From assembly GCF_046292685.1 (NCBI RefSeq), contig NZ_JBKBQM010000012.1, positions 4,163-68,162 of the forward strand: DNA of 64,000 nucleotides, in the 5' to 3' direction. The position numbers and the translations under genes are program-made. Of the stretch, positions 25,351 to 34,648 are shown one piece after another. The notes under the pieces were generated by a model, which was not told the origin of the DNA, did not search any database, and saw only the letters and a program-made list of their open reading frames with translations. Positions within the stretch are counted from its first letter, which is position 1. Every line of letters starts with the position of its first letter. This DNA comes from Wagnerdoeblera sp046292685. Lineage in GTDB: Bacteria; Pseudomonadota; Alphaproteobacteria; Rhodobacterales; Rhodobacteraceae.

Positions 25351-26439
25351 ATGATCCGCAGAACACTGCTTGCAACGGCCGCACTGGCGGCGGCGCTGGC
25401 CTTTGGCGGCATGGCAAGCGCGCAGGCGCTGGACAAGGCCAAGGCGTGCTTCGTCTATGTCGGGCCGATCGGCGACGGCGGCTGGACCTACCAGCACCAT
25501 CAGGGCGCGCTGGCGGTGAAAGAGGCCTACGGCGACAAGGTGGAAATCGCCTGGCAGGAATCGGTGCCCGAAGGCGCCGACGCCGAACGCGTGCTGACGC
25601 AGATGGCGCTGTCGGGCTGCAACATCATCTTCACCACCTCGTTCGGCTACATGGACCCGACCAACACGGTTGCGGCCAAGTTCCCGAACGTGAAGTTCGA
25701 ACATGCCACCGGCTTCAAGCGCGAACATCCGAACGTCGCCACCTATGACGCGCGCTTCTACGAAGGCCGCGCCGTGATCGGCCACATCGCCGGCAAGATG
25801 ACCAGGTCGAACAAGATCGGCTACATCGGCTCGTATCCGATCCCCGAGGTGATCCAGGGCATCAACAGCTATTTCCTGCACGCCCGCAAGGCCAACCCGG
25901 CGGTCGAACTGTCGGTCGTCTGGGCCTATACCTGGTTCGACCCGGCGAAAGAGGCCGATGCCGCCAAGGCGCTGATCGAACAGGGCGTCGACGTGATCGC
26001 CGCCCATACCGACAGCACCGCCCCGCTGGCCGAGGCGGCCAAGGCCGGCAACGTGATCGGCTTCGGCCAGGCGTCGGACATGGCCGCCTACAAGCCCAGC
26101 CCGCGCGTCGCCTCGATCATCGACAACTGGGCGCCCTACTACGTCAAGCGCGTCGGTCTGCTGCTGGAAGGCAAGTGGGAACAGGCCGCAAGCTGGGAAG
26201 GCATGCCGGGCGGCGAAGTGCAGATCGGCGAGATCACCGATGCCGTCCCCGCCGAGGTCAAGGCCGAAGCCGAAGCGATGATCGCCGCCATCACCGCCGG
26301 CACCTACCACCCCTTCACCGGCCCGATCAACAAGCAGGACGGCTCGGCCTGGCTGAAGGAGGGCGAAGTGGCCGATGACGGCACCCTGGCCGGCATGATG
26401 TTCTACGTCGAAGGCATCAAGGGCGAGATCCCCAAGTGA
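25351..26439 (+). CDS. BMP-family ABC transporter substrate-binding protein
   Basis: This is a 362-residue periplasmic binding protein. Residues 1-26 (MIRRTLLATA, ending MASAQA) are a Sec signal peptide. The mature part opens with KACFVYVGPIGDGGWTYQHH, typical of the BMP/Med family that binds purine nucleosides or bases. DFYEGR-like ARFYEGRAVIGHIAGKM and IGYIGSYPIPEVIQGINSYF are core segments. AGGGAG lies 8 bp before the ATG. A strong intrinsic terminator follows. Purine specificity is inferred from coupling to xdhABC. Confidence 0.9.
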   Translation: MIRRTLLATAALAAALAFGGMASAQALDKAKACFVYVGPIGDGGWTYQHHQGALAVKEAYGDKVEIAWQESVPEGADAERVLTQMALSGCNIIFTTSFGYMDPTNTVAAKFPNVKFEHATGFKREHPNVATYDARFYEGRAVIGHIAGKMTRSNKIGYIGSYPIPEVIQGINSYFLHARKANPAVELSVVWAYTWFDPAKEADAAKALIEQGVDVIAAHTDSTAPLAEAAKAGNVIGFGQASDMAAYKPSPRVASIIDNWAPYYVKRVGLLLEGKWEQAASWEGMPGGEVQIGEITDAVPAEVKAEAEAMIAAITAGTYHPFTGPINKQDGSAWLKEGEVADDGTLAGMMFYVEGIKGEIPK

Positions 26440-26465
26440 TCCGCGGCTGATCCGCCCCGCCATCG

Positions 26466-26494
26466 CGCCCCGCCCCGGACGACAGGGCGGGGCG
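26466..26494 (+). terminator. Intrinsic terminator ending the xdh-BMP transcription unit
   Basis: CGCCCCGCCC (26466-26475), a 9-nt loop and GGGCGGGGCG (26485-26494) form a perfect 10-bp stem, followed by TCTGCTTTT. It also lies at the 3' side of the convergent protease gene and may serve both. Confidence 0.75.
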
Positions 26495-26535
26495 TCTGCT
26501 TTTGCGGGCCTTGCGTCGCGCAGCCTTGTCTCGGG

Positions 26536-29244
26536 TCAGACGAAGATGAACACGCTTTCGTCAAAGCTGGCTGCCGTCAGCGCTCCGGCCAGGGCATCCA
26601 CCTGCAGCAGGTCGGCGCCATAGCCGATCAGCACCGACCCCGGGCCGTTGTCGGCAAAACTGAAGTCGCCGAAGTTGTAACCGATGATGAGCAGGCGGTC
26701 CTTGCCGAGTTCGAAGTCGAGGATGCGGTCCTGCGCAGCGTCGGTGGACAAGGCAAAGACATCGGCCCCCGCGCCACCGTAAAGCTGATCGGCCCCATCC
26801 CCATCGTAAAGCCAGTCCTGACCCGCGCCGCCGAACAGCGTATCGGCGCCGGCGCCGCCATACAGCGTGTCGTTGCCGCTGCCGCCAAAGACTAGGTCGT
26901 TGCCCTGCGCCCCCTGCACAAGGTCGTTGCCATTGCCGCCCCGAATCCGGTCGTGGCCGATGCCGCCTTGCAAGGTGTCGTCCCCGTTGCCCCCGAACAG
27001 CCGGTCGTTGCCGACATGCCCGACCAGCTGGTCGCCGCCGTCGCCGCCATCCAGCGTGTCGTTGCCTTGCCCGCCGCCCAGCCGGTCGGCGCCGCCCTGC
27101 CCTTCGATCCGGTCGTTGCCGCGCGCGCCTTGCAGGATGTTGTCCTGCGCATCGCCGATCAGCGTGTCGTTGCCATCGCCGCCGATCGCATGCTCGAACC
27201 CCTGAAGCGTGACAGCCACGCCGTCGATCTGGCCGGTGCCCGTGCTCAGGTCGATGCGCGTTGCCGCGGACACGGCGGCGGCATTCAGCGTGTCTTGCCC
27301 GCCGTTGGTATCGGCCAGCGCGGTGGCATGGCCGAAGGCCCCGCCGGCGAGGTCGCTGTAGGCATTGGTGAAGATCCAGATGTCGTCGACCGATTTTTCC
27401 GCGCCGCTCAGGGTCAGTTCGGCCCCGATGATCGACGATTCCTCCATGAGCCAGCGGTCGGAGATATGCACCGTCCAGGTGCCCACGCTGGTTTCGCCGC
27501 GGAACTGGTTCGACATGAAGACCCAGCTCCAGGTCGCGGAATAGCCATCGTTCCTCGGGCGCGACAGGTAGGAGGTCGTGCCATCGGGCGAGGTCAGGGT
27601 AATCAGGTAGTCGCCGGTAAAGGCGGTGCCGGTCTGCCAGGTCAGCTTCAGCTCGACATGTTCCAGCGCCATGTCCTCGGTCACGTTCAGATCGAAGCTG
27701 ACGCCGGCGATGTTGTCGTCGGGAATCACCATGTCCCCGGTCCAGGTCGCGGCCACCTCCTGCTTCCAGTTGGCCGAGGTGCTTTGCAGCTTCCAGCTTT
27801 GCGCCAGCCGGACCGCCGCAAGCGCGTCGATCAGGCCAAAGCCGTAGTCGTTGGAAAAATGCATCCCACCGCCGTTCCAGGTGCGCGCACCGTTCACGGC
27901 CCAGGCGTAAAGCTCGGTCCCCGTGGGCGCGGCTCTGATCGCCGACCCGGTGTGCCGCGCCGTGGCGGCCAGGATGGTCTGCACATCGCGCCAGCCGAGG
28001 TCGGGGTTGGCTTCCAGCATCAGCGCGACCACGCCTGCGGCAATCGGCGACGCTGCCGAGGTGCCGCCGAACAGGCTTGTATAATCGGCGTCGCCCAGCA
28101 GCGGCTGGTTCGAACCGTCGTTGTAGCCCAGGCTGCCGGTGATGTCGGTGGTCCATATCCCGGCGCCGGCGGCACCGTTCGAGGTGGAGCCGATCAGCAC
28201 CGATGCGCCGGGCGTGGAATAGCGCGCGACATAACCGTCATGGCTGACGGCCGCCACCACGATGGTCTCGATCATCGCGTTCTTGCTGGAATCGTTGGCG
28301 TCGCGGCCTTGCAGGCGGTTGTTGCCGGCCGAGGTCACGTTGATCGTACCCAGCCCGCCGCGCCCGGTGATGACACTGTCCTTCCAACCGACGAAAAAGG
28401 CGGCCGAATCCGGGTTCAGGATATTGTTGTCGAACGCCTTGGTATAGCCCCAGCTGTGGTTCGTGATGTCGAACATGTTCAGCCGGGTGAAGGATTCGTA
28501 ATATTCCTCATCGGTCGGCAGGTCGAAGAACATGTCGACCCCGGCGATGGTGGCGCCGAAGGCCACGCCGACCCCGCCGATGCCGTTGTTGGCTGCCGCG
28601 ATCAGCCCTGCCACGGCGGTGCCGTGATTGGAATCGATGCTTGCGGGAAACGGGTCGTGCGGGGTGCCGTTGATGAGGATGTGCAGGCCGGGGTCGTAAC
28701 TGCCGATCAGATCGGGGTGCGTGTATTCGATGCCGTCGTCCCAGATGCCGACGGTGACGCCGCGGCCGGTAAATTCGTCCCAGACGCGGGTGACATTGAT
28801 GTCCACCCCCGGCACGGCGCCGTTCTGGCCGGTATTGAGCAGGTGCCATTGATTGCCGAACAACGGGTCGGCAGGCGCGAAATTGCGTTCGATGGCCGTT
28901 GCGGCCGCGTCGAACCGCTTGCCCGGAAAGGCGGTCAACGCGGCGCCGGCAAGGTCCGTGACGTCTTCGGCGCAGGTTGCAGCCCGCGCCGGCGATGCCT
29001 CGGGCGACGCGACGCGAAGATCGGCCGGGTCGGCGGCCACCAGCCGGCGGGCGGCCAGAACCGTCACGACCGGCTCGGACTGGCTGCGAAGCCGCTCCGG
29101 CTCGCTTGCCGGCTCAAGGCGCGCCAACCCCGGTTCGGGCCAGGGCAGCAGCGCGGCCAGGGCTTCGGGCCCGGGGTTTTCGCTCAACGATACAGCGCCG
29201 TCCGGGCCAACGGTGGCCGGTGCTTGCATCAGGTCGGGTTGCAT
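26536..29244 (-). CDS. Kexin-like subtilisin (S8B) with P domain and RTX repeats, probably type I secreted
   Basis: This is a 902-residue protein. No Sec signal is present. The S8 catalytic triad is D169 (IWDDGIEYTHPDL), H207 (SNHGTAVAG) and S396 (GGTSAASP), with oxyanion Asn308 in TSAGNN. The DDGIE-HPDL pattern is kexin/furin-like. A proprotein-convertase P domain spans about 505-615. Sixteen RTX nonapeptides (GGxGxDxLx) occupy 688-831, and the C-terminus SFDESVFIFV is hydrophobic as in type I secretion substrates. No type I exporter genes are nearby. ATG 29244 sits 6 bp after GGAG. Calcium-dependent folding outside the cell is inferred. Confidence 0.9.
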   Translation of the reverse strand: MQPDLMQAPATVGPDGAVSLSENPGPEALAALLPWPEPGLARLEPASEPERLRSQSEPVVTVLAARRLVAADPADLRVASPEASPARAATCAEDVTDLAGAALTAFPGKRFDAAATAIERNFAPADPLFGNQWHLLNTGQNGAVPGVDINVTRVWDEFTGRGVTVGIWDDGIEYTHPDLIGSYDPGLHILINGTPHDPFPASIDSNHGTAVAGLIAAANNGIGGVGVAFGATIAGVDMFFDLPTDEEYYESFTRLNMFDITNHSWGYTKAFDNNILNPDSAAFFVGWKDSVITGRGGLGTINVTSAGNNRLQGRDANDSSKNAMIETIVVAAVSHDGYVARYSTPGASVLIGSTSNGAAGAGIWTTDITGSLGYNDGSNQPLLGDADYTSLFGGTSAASPIAAGVVALMLEANPDLGWRDVQTILAATARHTGSAIRAAPTGTELYAWAVNGARTWNGGGMHFSNDYGFGLIDALAAVRLAQSWKLQSTSANWKQEVAATWTGDMVIPDDNIAGVSFDLNVTEDMALEHVELKLTWQTGTAFTGDYLITLTSPDGTTSYLSRPRNDGYSATWSWVFMSNQFRGETSVGTWTVHISDRWLMEESSIIGAELTLSGAEKSVDDIWIFTNAYSDLAGGAFGHATALADTNGGQDTLNAAAVSAATRIDLSTGTGQIDGVAVTLQGFEHAIGGDGNDTLIGDAQDNILQGARGNDRIEGQGGADRLGGGQGNDTLDGGDGGDQLVGHVGNDRLFGGNGDDTLQGGIGHDRIRGGNGNDLVQGAQGNDLVFGGSGNDTLYGGAGADTLFGGAGQDWLYDGDGADQLYGGAGADVFALSTDAAQDRILDFELGKDRLLIIGYNFGDFSFADNGPGSVLIGYGADLLQVDALAGALTAASFDESVFIFV

Positions 29245-29434
29245 GAATGTCTCCATTGAAGGGAGGAAACGAAAAAGGCTCGACCGCCGTTCGACAAGGC
29301 AGCACCCGGCAACTCTGATGCAGGCTGCGACAGCTGTGCGGCAGGCTATCACAGCCGGTGCACTTTGCTACACCAGACCTTGGCCCGCCAAGGCGCGGCG
29401 CAAGCGAAAACCTTGCCGAAATGTGACAAGTCTC

Positions 29435-29462
29435 TTGCGCCGCATCGCAGCATCGCTAGTGT
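29435..29462 (+). promoter_or_regulatory. Candidate promoter for pyc
   Basis: TTGCGC (29435-29440), a 16-bp spacer and TAGTGT (29457-29462) lie 36 bp before the pyc ATG. The 253-bp region between the divergent protease and pyc genes holds no hairpin or clear operator. The match is weak and judged by eye. Confidence 0.3.
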
Positions 29463-29497
29463 CGCCGGCAACGCCACGCTGCCGGGGAGGTTCCTTC

Positions 29498-32400
29498 ATG
29501 GCCGAGTTCAAGAAAATCCTGATCGCCAACCGCGGCGAAATCGCCATCCGCGTGATGCGCGCCGCCAACGAACTGGGCAAGCGCACCGTCGCCGTGTTCG
29601 CCGAGGAGGACAAGCTGGGCCTGCACCGCTTCAAGGCGGACGAGGCTTACCGCATCGGCGAGGGGCTGTCGCCGGTGGGGGCCTATCTGTCGATCCCCGA
29701 AATCATCCGGGTGGCCAAGCTGTCGGGCGCCGACGCCATCCACCCCGGCTATGGCCTCTTGTCGGAAAACCCCGAATTCGTCGAGGCTTGCGTGGCCAAC
29801 GGCATCGCCTTCATCGGCCCCACGGCCGAGACCATGCGCGCGCTCGGCGACAAGGCCAGCGCCCGGCGCGTGGCGATGGCCGCCGGTGTGCCGGTGATTC
29901 CGGCGACCGAGGTGCTGGGCGACGACATGGCCGAAGTGCGCCGGATGGCGGCCGAGATCGGCTTTCCGATGATGCTGAAGGCCAGCTGGGGCGGCGGCGG
30001 GCGCGGCATGCGCCCGATCCTGTCGCCGGACGAGCTTGAATCCAAGGTCCGCGAAGGCCGGCGCGAGGCCGAAGCCGCCTTCGGCAATGGCGAAGGGTAT
30101 CTGGAAAAGATGATCCAGCGCGCCCGCCATGTCGAGGTGCAGATCCTCGGCGACAGCCACGGTGGGCTTTACCACCTGTACGAACGCGACTGTTCGGTGC
30201 AACGGCGCAACCAGAAGGTCGTGGAACGCGCCCCTGCCCCCTATCTGTCGGAGGCGCAGCGCGCGGAAATCTGCGAACTCGGCCTCAAGATCGGCCGCGC
30301 CGTCGGCTATCGCAATGCGGGCACGGTCGAATTCCTGATGGATATGGAAACCGGCGCCTTCTACTTCATCGAGGTGAACCCCCGCGTGCAGGTCGAACAC
30401 ACCGTGACCGAGGAGGTCACCGGCATCGACATCGTGCGCGCCCAGATCCTGATTGCCGAAGGCGCCACCCTGGCGCAGGCGACCGGGGCGGCGACACAGG
30501 CCGATGTGCACCTGAACGGCCATGCCATCCAGTGCCGGGTGACGACCGAAGACCCGCAGAACAACTTCATCCCCGATTACGGCCGCATCACCGCCTATCG
30601 CGGCGCCACCGGCATGGGCATCCGGCTCGACGGCGGCACGGCCTATTCCGGCGCGGTCATCACCCGCTATTACGACAGCCTGCTGGAAAAGGTCACCGCC
30701 TGGGCACCGACGCCGGAAATGGCGATCGCCCGGATGGACCGCGCCTTGCGCGAATTCCGCATCCGCGGCGTGGCGACCAATATCGCCTTCGTCGAGAACC
30801 TGCTGAAGCACCCCACGTTCCTGTCGAACGAATACCACACCAAGTTCATCGACACGACGCCCGAGCTGTTCCAGTTCAAGCGCCGCCGCGACCGGGCGAC
30901 CAAGATCCTGACCTACATCGCCGACATCACGGTGAACGGGCATCCCGAAACCGCCGGCCGCCCGAAACCGGCCGAGGCACGCGCCCCCCGTGCGCCCAAG
31001 GTGGCGCCCGAACCGCCCCCTGCCGGCACCGCCGACCTGCTGCGGGAACTTGGGCCGAAAGGCGTGGCCGACTGGATGCTGGCGCAAACCCGCGTCCTCG
31101 TCACCGACACCACCATGCGCGACGGGCACCAGAGCCTGCTGGCCACCCGGATGCGCAGCCTGGACATGATCCGCGTGGCCCCGGCCTATGCCGCCAACCT
31201 GCCGGGTCTGTTCAGCGTGGAATGCTGGGGCGGCGCGACCTTCGACGTCGCCTACCGATTCCTGCAGGAATGCCCCTGGCAGCGCCTGCGCGACCTGCGC
31301 GCGGCCATGCCCAACCTGCTGTTGCAGATGCTGCTGCGCGGGGCGAACGGGGTGGGCTACACCAATTACCCCGACAATGTCGTGCGCGCCTTCGTGAAAC
31401 AGGCCGCCGAAACCGGGGTGGATGTGTTCCGCGTGTTCGACAGCCTCAACTGGGTGGAAAACATGCGCGTGGCGATGGACGCGGTGCAAGAGGCCGGGAA
31501 AATCTGCGAAGGCACCGTCTGCTACACCGGCGACCTGCTGGACCCGGACCGCAGCAAATACGACCTGAAATACTACGTCTCGATGGCCAGGGAGCTTCGG
31601 GCCGCCGGCGCCCATGTGCTGGGGCTGAAGGACATGGCCGGGTTGCTGAAACCCGCGGCCGCCCGCGTGCTGGTCAAGGCGCTGAAGGACGAAACCGGCC
31701 TGCCCGTGCATCTGCACACCCACGACACCGCCGGCATCGCCAGCGGCACCATCCTCGCTGCGGCCGAGGCCGGGGTGGATGCGGTCGATTGCGCGATGGA
31801 TGCGCTGTCGGGCAACACCAGCCAGGCCACCCTGGGCACCGTGGTTGCCGCGCTGAAGGGGTCGGAGCGCGACACCGGCCTCGACATGGCTGCGATCCGG
31901 GCGATTTCCGATTACTGGGACGAGGTGCGCGCCCATTACGCCGCCTTCGAATCCGGGATGCAGGCGCCCAGTTCCGAGGTCTACCTGCACGAGATGCCGG
32001 GCGGGCAGTTCACCAACCTCAAGGCGCAAGCGCGCAGCCTCGGCCTCGAATCCCGCTGGCCCGAAGTCGCCCGCACCTATGCCGAGGTGAACCGGATGTT
32101 CGGCGACATCGTCAAGGTCACGCCGTCGTCGAAGGTGGTGGGCGACATGGCGCTGATGATGGTGGCGCAAGGGCTGACCCGCGCCCAGGTCGAAGACCCC
32201 GATACCGAAGTGGCCTTCCCCGACTCGGTCGTGGACATGATGAAGGGCAATCTGGGCCAGCCCCCCGGCGGCTGGCCGGCGGCCTTGCAGGCCAAGGTGC
32301 TGAAAGGCGAAAAGCCCTTTACCGACCGCCCCGGCCTGCACGCGGCCCCCGTGGACCTGGAGGCGACGCGCGCCGACCTGCTGGCAAAGGTGCGCGCGAT

Positions 32401-32962
32401 GGCCGGCGAGGATGCCGAGCTCGAGACCATCGACGACGAAGACCTGTGCGGCTACCTGATGTATCCCAAGGTGTTTCTCGATTATCGCGCCCGCCATGCG
32501 ACTTATGGCCCGGTGCGCACCCTGCCCACGCGCACCTTCTTTTACGGCATGGAACCTGGCGAGGAGATCACCGCCGAAATCGACCCCGGCAAGACGCTGG
32601 AAATCCGCCTGCAGACGGTGGGGGAAACCACCGACGATGGCGAGGTGCGGGTGTTCTTCGAACTCAACGGCCAGCCGCGGGTGATCCGGGTGCCCAACCG
32701 CAGCGTGAAATCCGCCACCGCCCGCCGCCCCAAGGCCACCGACGGCAACCCGGCGCATGTCGGCGCGCCGATGCCCGGCTCCATCGCCTCGGTCGCGGTG
32801 ACGGTCGGGCAAAAGGTGAAGCCCGGCGACCTTCTGGTGACCATCGAGGCGATGAAGATGGAAACCGGCCTGCACGCCGACCGCGCCGGCACGGTCAAGG
32901 CTGTCCACGTCAGCCCCGGCGCGGGCGTCGAGGCCAAGGATCTACTGGTGGAACTGGACTGA
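29498..32962 (+). CDS. pyc: Pyruvate carboxylase
   Basis: This 1154-residue biotin enzyme carboxylates pyruvate to oxaloacetate, an anaplerotic feed for the TCA cycle. Domains in order are biotin carboxylase (ILIANRGEIAIRVMRAANE at the N-terminus, SWGGGGRGMR ATP loop, about 1-455), carboxyltransferase (DTTMRDGHQSLLATRMR, about 530-800), the tetramerisation region, and the C-terminal biotinyl domain with IEAMKMETG holding the biotinylated Lys. GGGGAGG precedes the ATG at 29498. Full length and intact. Confidence 0.97.
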   Translation: MAEFKKILIANRGEIAIRVMRAANELGKRTVAVFAEEDKLGLHRFKADEAYRIGEGLSPVGAYLSIPEIIRVAKLSGADAIHPGYGLLSENPEFVEACVANGIAFIGPTAETMRALGDKASARRVAMAAGVPVIPATEVLGDDMAEVRRMAAEIGFPMMLKASWGGGGRGMRPILSPDELESKVREGRREAEAAFGNGEGYLEKMIQRARHVEVQILGDSHGGLYHLYERDCSVQRRNQKVVERAPAPYLSEAQRAEICELGLKIGRAVGYRNAGTVEFLMDMETGAFYFIEVNPRVQVEHTVTEEVTGIDIVRAQILIAEGATLAQATGAATQADVHLNGHAIQCRVTTEDPQNNFIPDYGRITAYRGATGMGIRLDGGTAYSGAVITRYYDSLLEKVTAWAPTPEMAIARMDRALREFRIRGVATNIAFVENLLKHPTFLSNEYHTKFIDTTPELFQFKRRRDRATKILTYIADITVNGHPETAGRPKPAEARAPRAPKVAPEPPPAGTADLLRELGPKGVADWMLAQTRVLVTDTTMRDGHQSLLATRMRSLDMIRVAPAYAANLPGLFSVECWGGATFDVAYRFLQECPWQRLRDLRAAMPNLLLQMLLRGANGVGYTNYPDNVVRAFVKQAAETGVDVFRVFDSLNWVENMRVAMDAVQEAGKICEGTVCYTGDLLDPDRSKYDLKYYVSMARELRAAGAHVLGLKDMAGLLKPAAARVLVKALKDETGLPVHLHTHDTAGIASGTILAAAEAGVDAVDCAMDALSGNTSQATLGTVVAALKGSERDTGLDMAAIRAISDYWDEVRAHYAAFESGMQAPSSEVYLHEMPGGQFTNLKAQARSLGLESRWPEVARTYAEVNRMFGDIVKVTPSSKVVGDMALMMVAQGLTRAQVEDPDTEVAFPDSVVDMMKGNLGQPPGGWPAALQAKVLKGEKPFTDRPGLHAAPVDLEATRADLLAKVRAMAGEDAELETIDDEDLCGYLMYPKVFLDYRARHATYGPVRTLPTRTFFYGMEPGEEITAEIDPGKTLEIRLQTVGETTDDGEVRVFFELNGQPRVIRVPNRSVKSATARRPKATDGNPAHVGAPMPGSIASVAVTVGQKVKPGDLLVTIEAMKMETGLHADRAGTVKAVHVSPGAGVEAKDLLVELD

Positions 32963-32978
32963 GGCAGCGCACCCGCCT

Positions 32979-33069
32979 TCATTTTCTGTCTCCAAATATC
33001 CCACGGGGCGCCCATCGTGTTCGCCATCGGTTCGAGAACCGATGGGCGCCGGGGGGTGTGACCCCCCCC
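32979..33069 (+). repeat. Interspersed palindromic repeat, copy 4 with embedded compound palindrome
   Basis: It opens with TTCATTTTCTGTCTCC and AAATATCCCACGGGG, 16 bp after the pyc stop. The middle holds a 22-bp hairpin, CCATCGGTTC-GA-GAACCGATGG (33024-33045). It competes with an outer pairing of GGCGCCCATCG (33007-33017) with CGATGGGCGCC (33040-33050). The tail is GGGGGGT-GTG-ACCCCCC (33051-33067). It is the only structured sequence between the convergent pyc and dctM genes and may act as a two-way terminator. Confidence 0.8.
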
Positions 33070-33097
33070 GCTTCCGCGCCCGCCACGGCTGCTGCGT

Positions 33098-34648
33098 TCA
33101 GAACACCGCGCGCGGCAGCCAGGTGGCGATGCCGGGGGCCAGCCAGATCAGCGCCATCACCGCCAGCTGCAAGACGATATAGGGTGCAACCCCGCGATAG
33201 ATCATGCCGGTGGTCACTTCCGCGGGCGCCGCCCCGCGCAGGTAGAACAGCGAAAAGCCGAACGGCGGGGTCAGGAAACTGGTTTGCAGGTTCACCGCCA
33301 GCAACACCGCCAGCCAGATCGGATCGTGCCCCATCAGGATCAAGGGCGGGATCAGCAGCGGCAGCAGAATCACCGAGATTTCCACGAAATCGAGGAAGAA
33401 CCCCAGGACGAACACGAAGGCCATGGCAAAGACCAGCGCCCCTGTAGCCCCCCCCGGCAGCGCGGTCAGGATCGCGGCAACCCGGTGTTCGCCCCCCAGC
33501 CCCACAAAGACCAGCGAAAAGAACGATGCCATCAGGATGGTGGCAAAGATCATGGATGTCACCACCATCGTCTGCGCCATCGCGGGCACCATGATGCCGC
33601 GGGCAAACAGCGCCCGCAGGCAGGCGGCAATCGCCGCCAGCGCCACCAGCCCCAGCCCGCCATACAGGGCCGCCAGCGCAAAGGCCCCTGCCCCGGCATC
33701 CGACCGCTGCAAGCGCACCGGCGCCAGCCCTGCCGCCACCGCCAGCAGCACCAGCGCCCCCGCCCCGGCCAGCACCAGCCCGCGCGAGGCCCCCTGCCGC
33801 AGCCCCGCCAGCAGGATCGCGCCCACCGCACCGACGCTGGCGGCCTCGTTCGGGCTGGCGATGCCGCCGAGGATCGAGCCCAGAACCGCAACGATCAGCA
33901 GGACCGGGGGCAGGATCGCGCCCGACACCTCGCCCCGGCTGGGCTTCACCGTCCGGTGCTGCATCGCCGGTGCCACCGAAGGCCGCAGCCAGGCCAGCGC
34001 AAGGATATACAGGATATAGACCGCCACGAGCACCAGCCCGGGCACCAGGGCGGCGGCAAAGGTCTGGCCCACCGAAATCGTCTCGATGGAAAACTTGCCC
34101 TGCTTGTATTGCGCCTGCTGAAAGGCCGAACTCATCACCTCGGCCAGGATGATCAGCAGCGTCGAAGGCGGGATGATCTGCCCGAGCGTGCCGGCGGTGG
34201 CCACCGTTCCGGCGGCCAGCGAAGGCGAATAGCCGTTTCGCAGCATCGCGGGCAGCGCGATCATGCCCATCGCCACCACGGTGGCGCCGACGATGCCGGT
34301 CGATGCCGCCAGCAGCGCGCCCACCAGCACCACCGACACGCCCAGCCCGCCGCGCATGGCGCCGAACAGCCGGCCCATGGTTTCCAGCAACTCCCCGGCG
34401 ATGCGGGATTTTTCCAGCACCACCCCCATGATGACGAACAGCGGAATCGCCGTCAGCACCGGGTTGGTCAGCACCGCAAAGAACCGCTGCCCCAGGGCGC
34501 CCATCAGGTTCATGGAAAACGCATCCAGCGCCCAGCCCAGCACCGCGAACAGCGTGGCGACCCCGGCGATGGTGAAGGCCACCGGATAGCCCAGCAGGAT
34601 GGCCCCGATCAGGGCTGCGAACATCAGAAGGTCCAGGGGAAGGGTCAT
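33098..34648 (-). CDS. dctM: TRAP transporter large permease subunit (DctM)
   Basis: This is a 516-residue polytopic membrane protein and the transport-catalysing subunit of a sodium-driven TRAP importer. Family segments include FVIMGVVLEKSRIAGELLET, GTVATAGTLGQIIPPSTLLI, GIASPNEAASVGAVGAI and NLQTSFLTPPFGFSLFYLRG. A longer-than-usual mid-protein hydrophobic stretch (about 290-370) adds helices. The ATG at 34648 overlaps the dctQ stop by 4 bp. It is the last gene of dctP-dctQ-dctM. Confidence 0.94.
   Translation of the reverse strand: MTLPLDLLMFAALIGAILLGYPVAFTIAGVATLFAVLGWALDAFSMNLMGALGQRFFAVLTNPVLTAIPLFVIMGVVLEKSRIAGELLETMGRLFGAMRGGLGVSVVLVGALLAASTGIVGATVVAMGMIALPAMLRNGYSPSLAAGTVATAGTLGQIIPPSTLLIILAEVMSSAFQQAQYKQGKFSIETISVGQTFAAALVPGLVLVAVYILYILALAWLRPSVAPAMQHRTVKPSRGEVSGAILPPVLLIVAVLGSILGGIASPNEAASVGAVGAILLAGLRQGASRGLVLAGAGALVLLAVAAGLAPVRLQRSDAGAGAFALAALYGGLGLVALAAIAACLRALFARGIMVPAMAQTMVVTSMIFATILMASFFSLVFVGLGGEHRVAAILTALPGGATGALVFAMAFVFVLGFFLDFVEISVILLPLLIPPLILMGHDPIWLAVLLAVNLQTSFLTPPFGFSLFYLRGAAPAEVTTGMIYRGVAPYIVLQLAVMALIWLAPGIATWLPRAVF

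Noticed and set aside
26868..27130. Short tandem DNA repeats suggestive of a CRISPR or satellite
   Set aside because: They are the codons of the RTX nonapeptides in the protease gene, with nine-residue periodicity and no spacer structure.
29456..32908. 1150-codon open frame antisense to pyruvate carboxylase
   Set aside because: High GC third positions keep antisense frames open. The translation is His/Gln/Arg-rich with no recognisable domain, and the plus-strand gene is a full-length enzyme.
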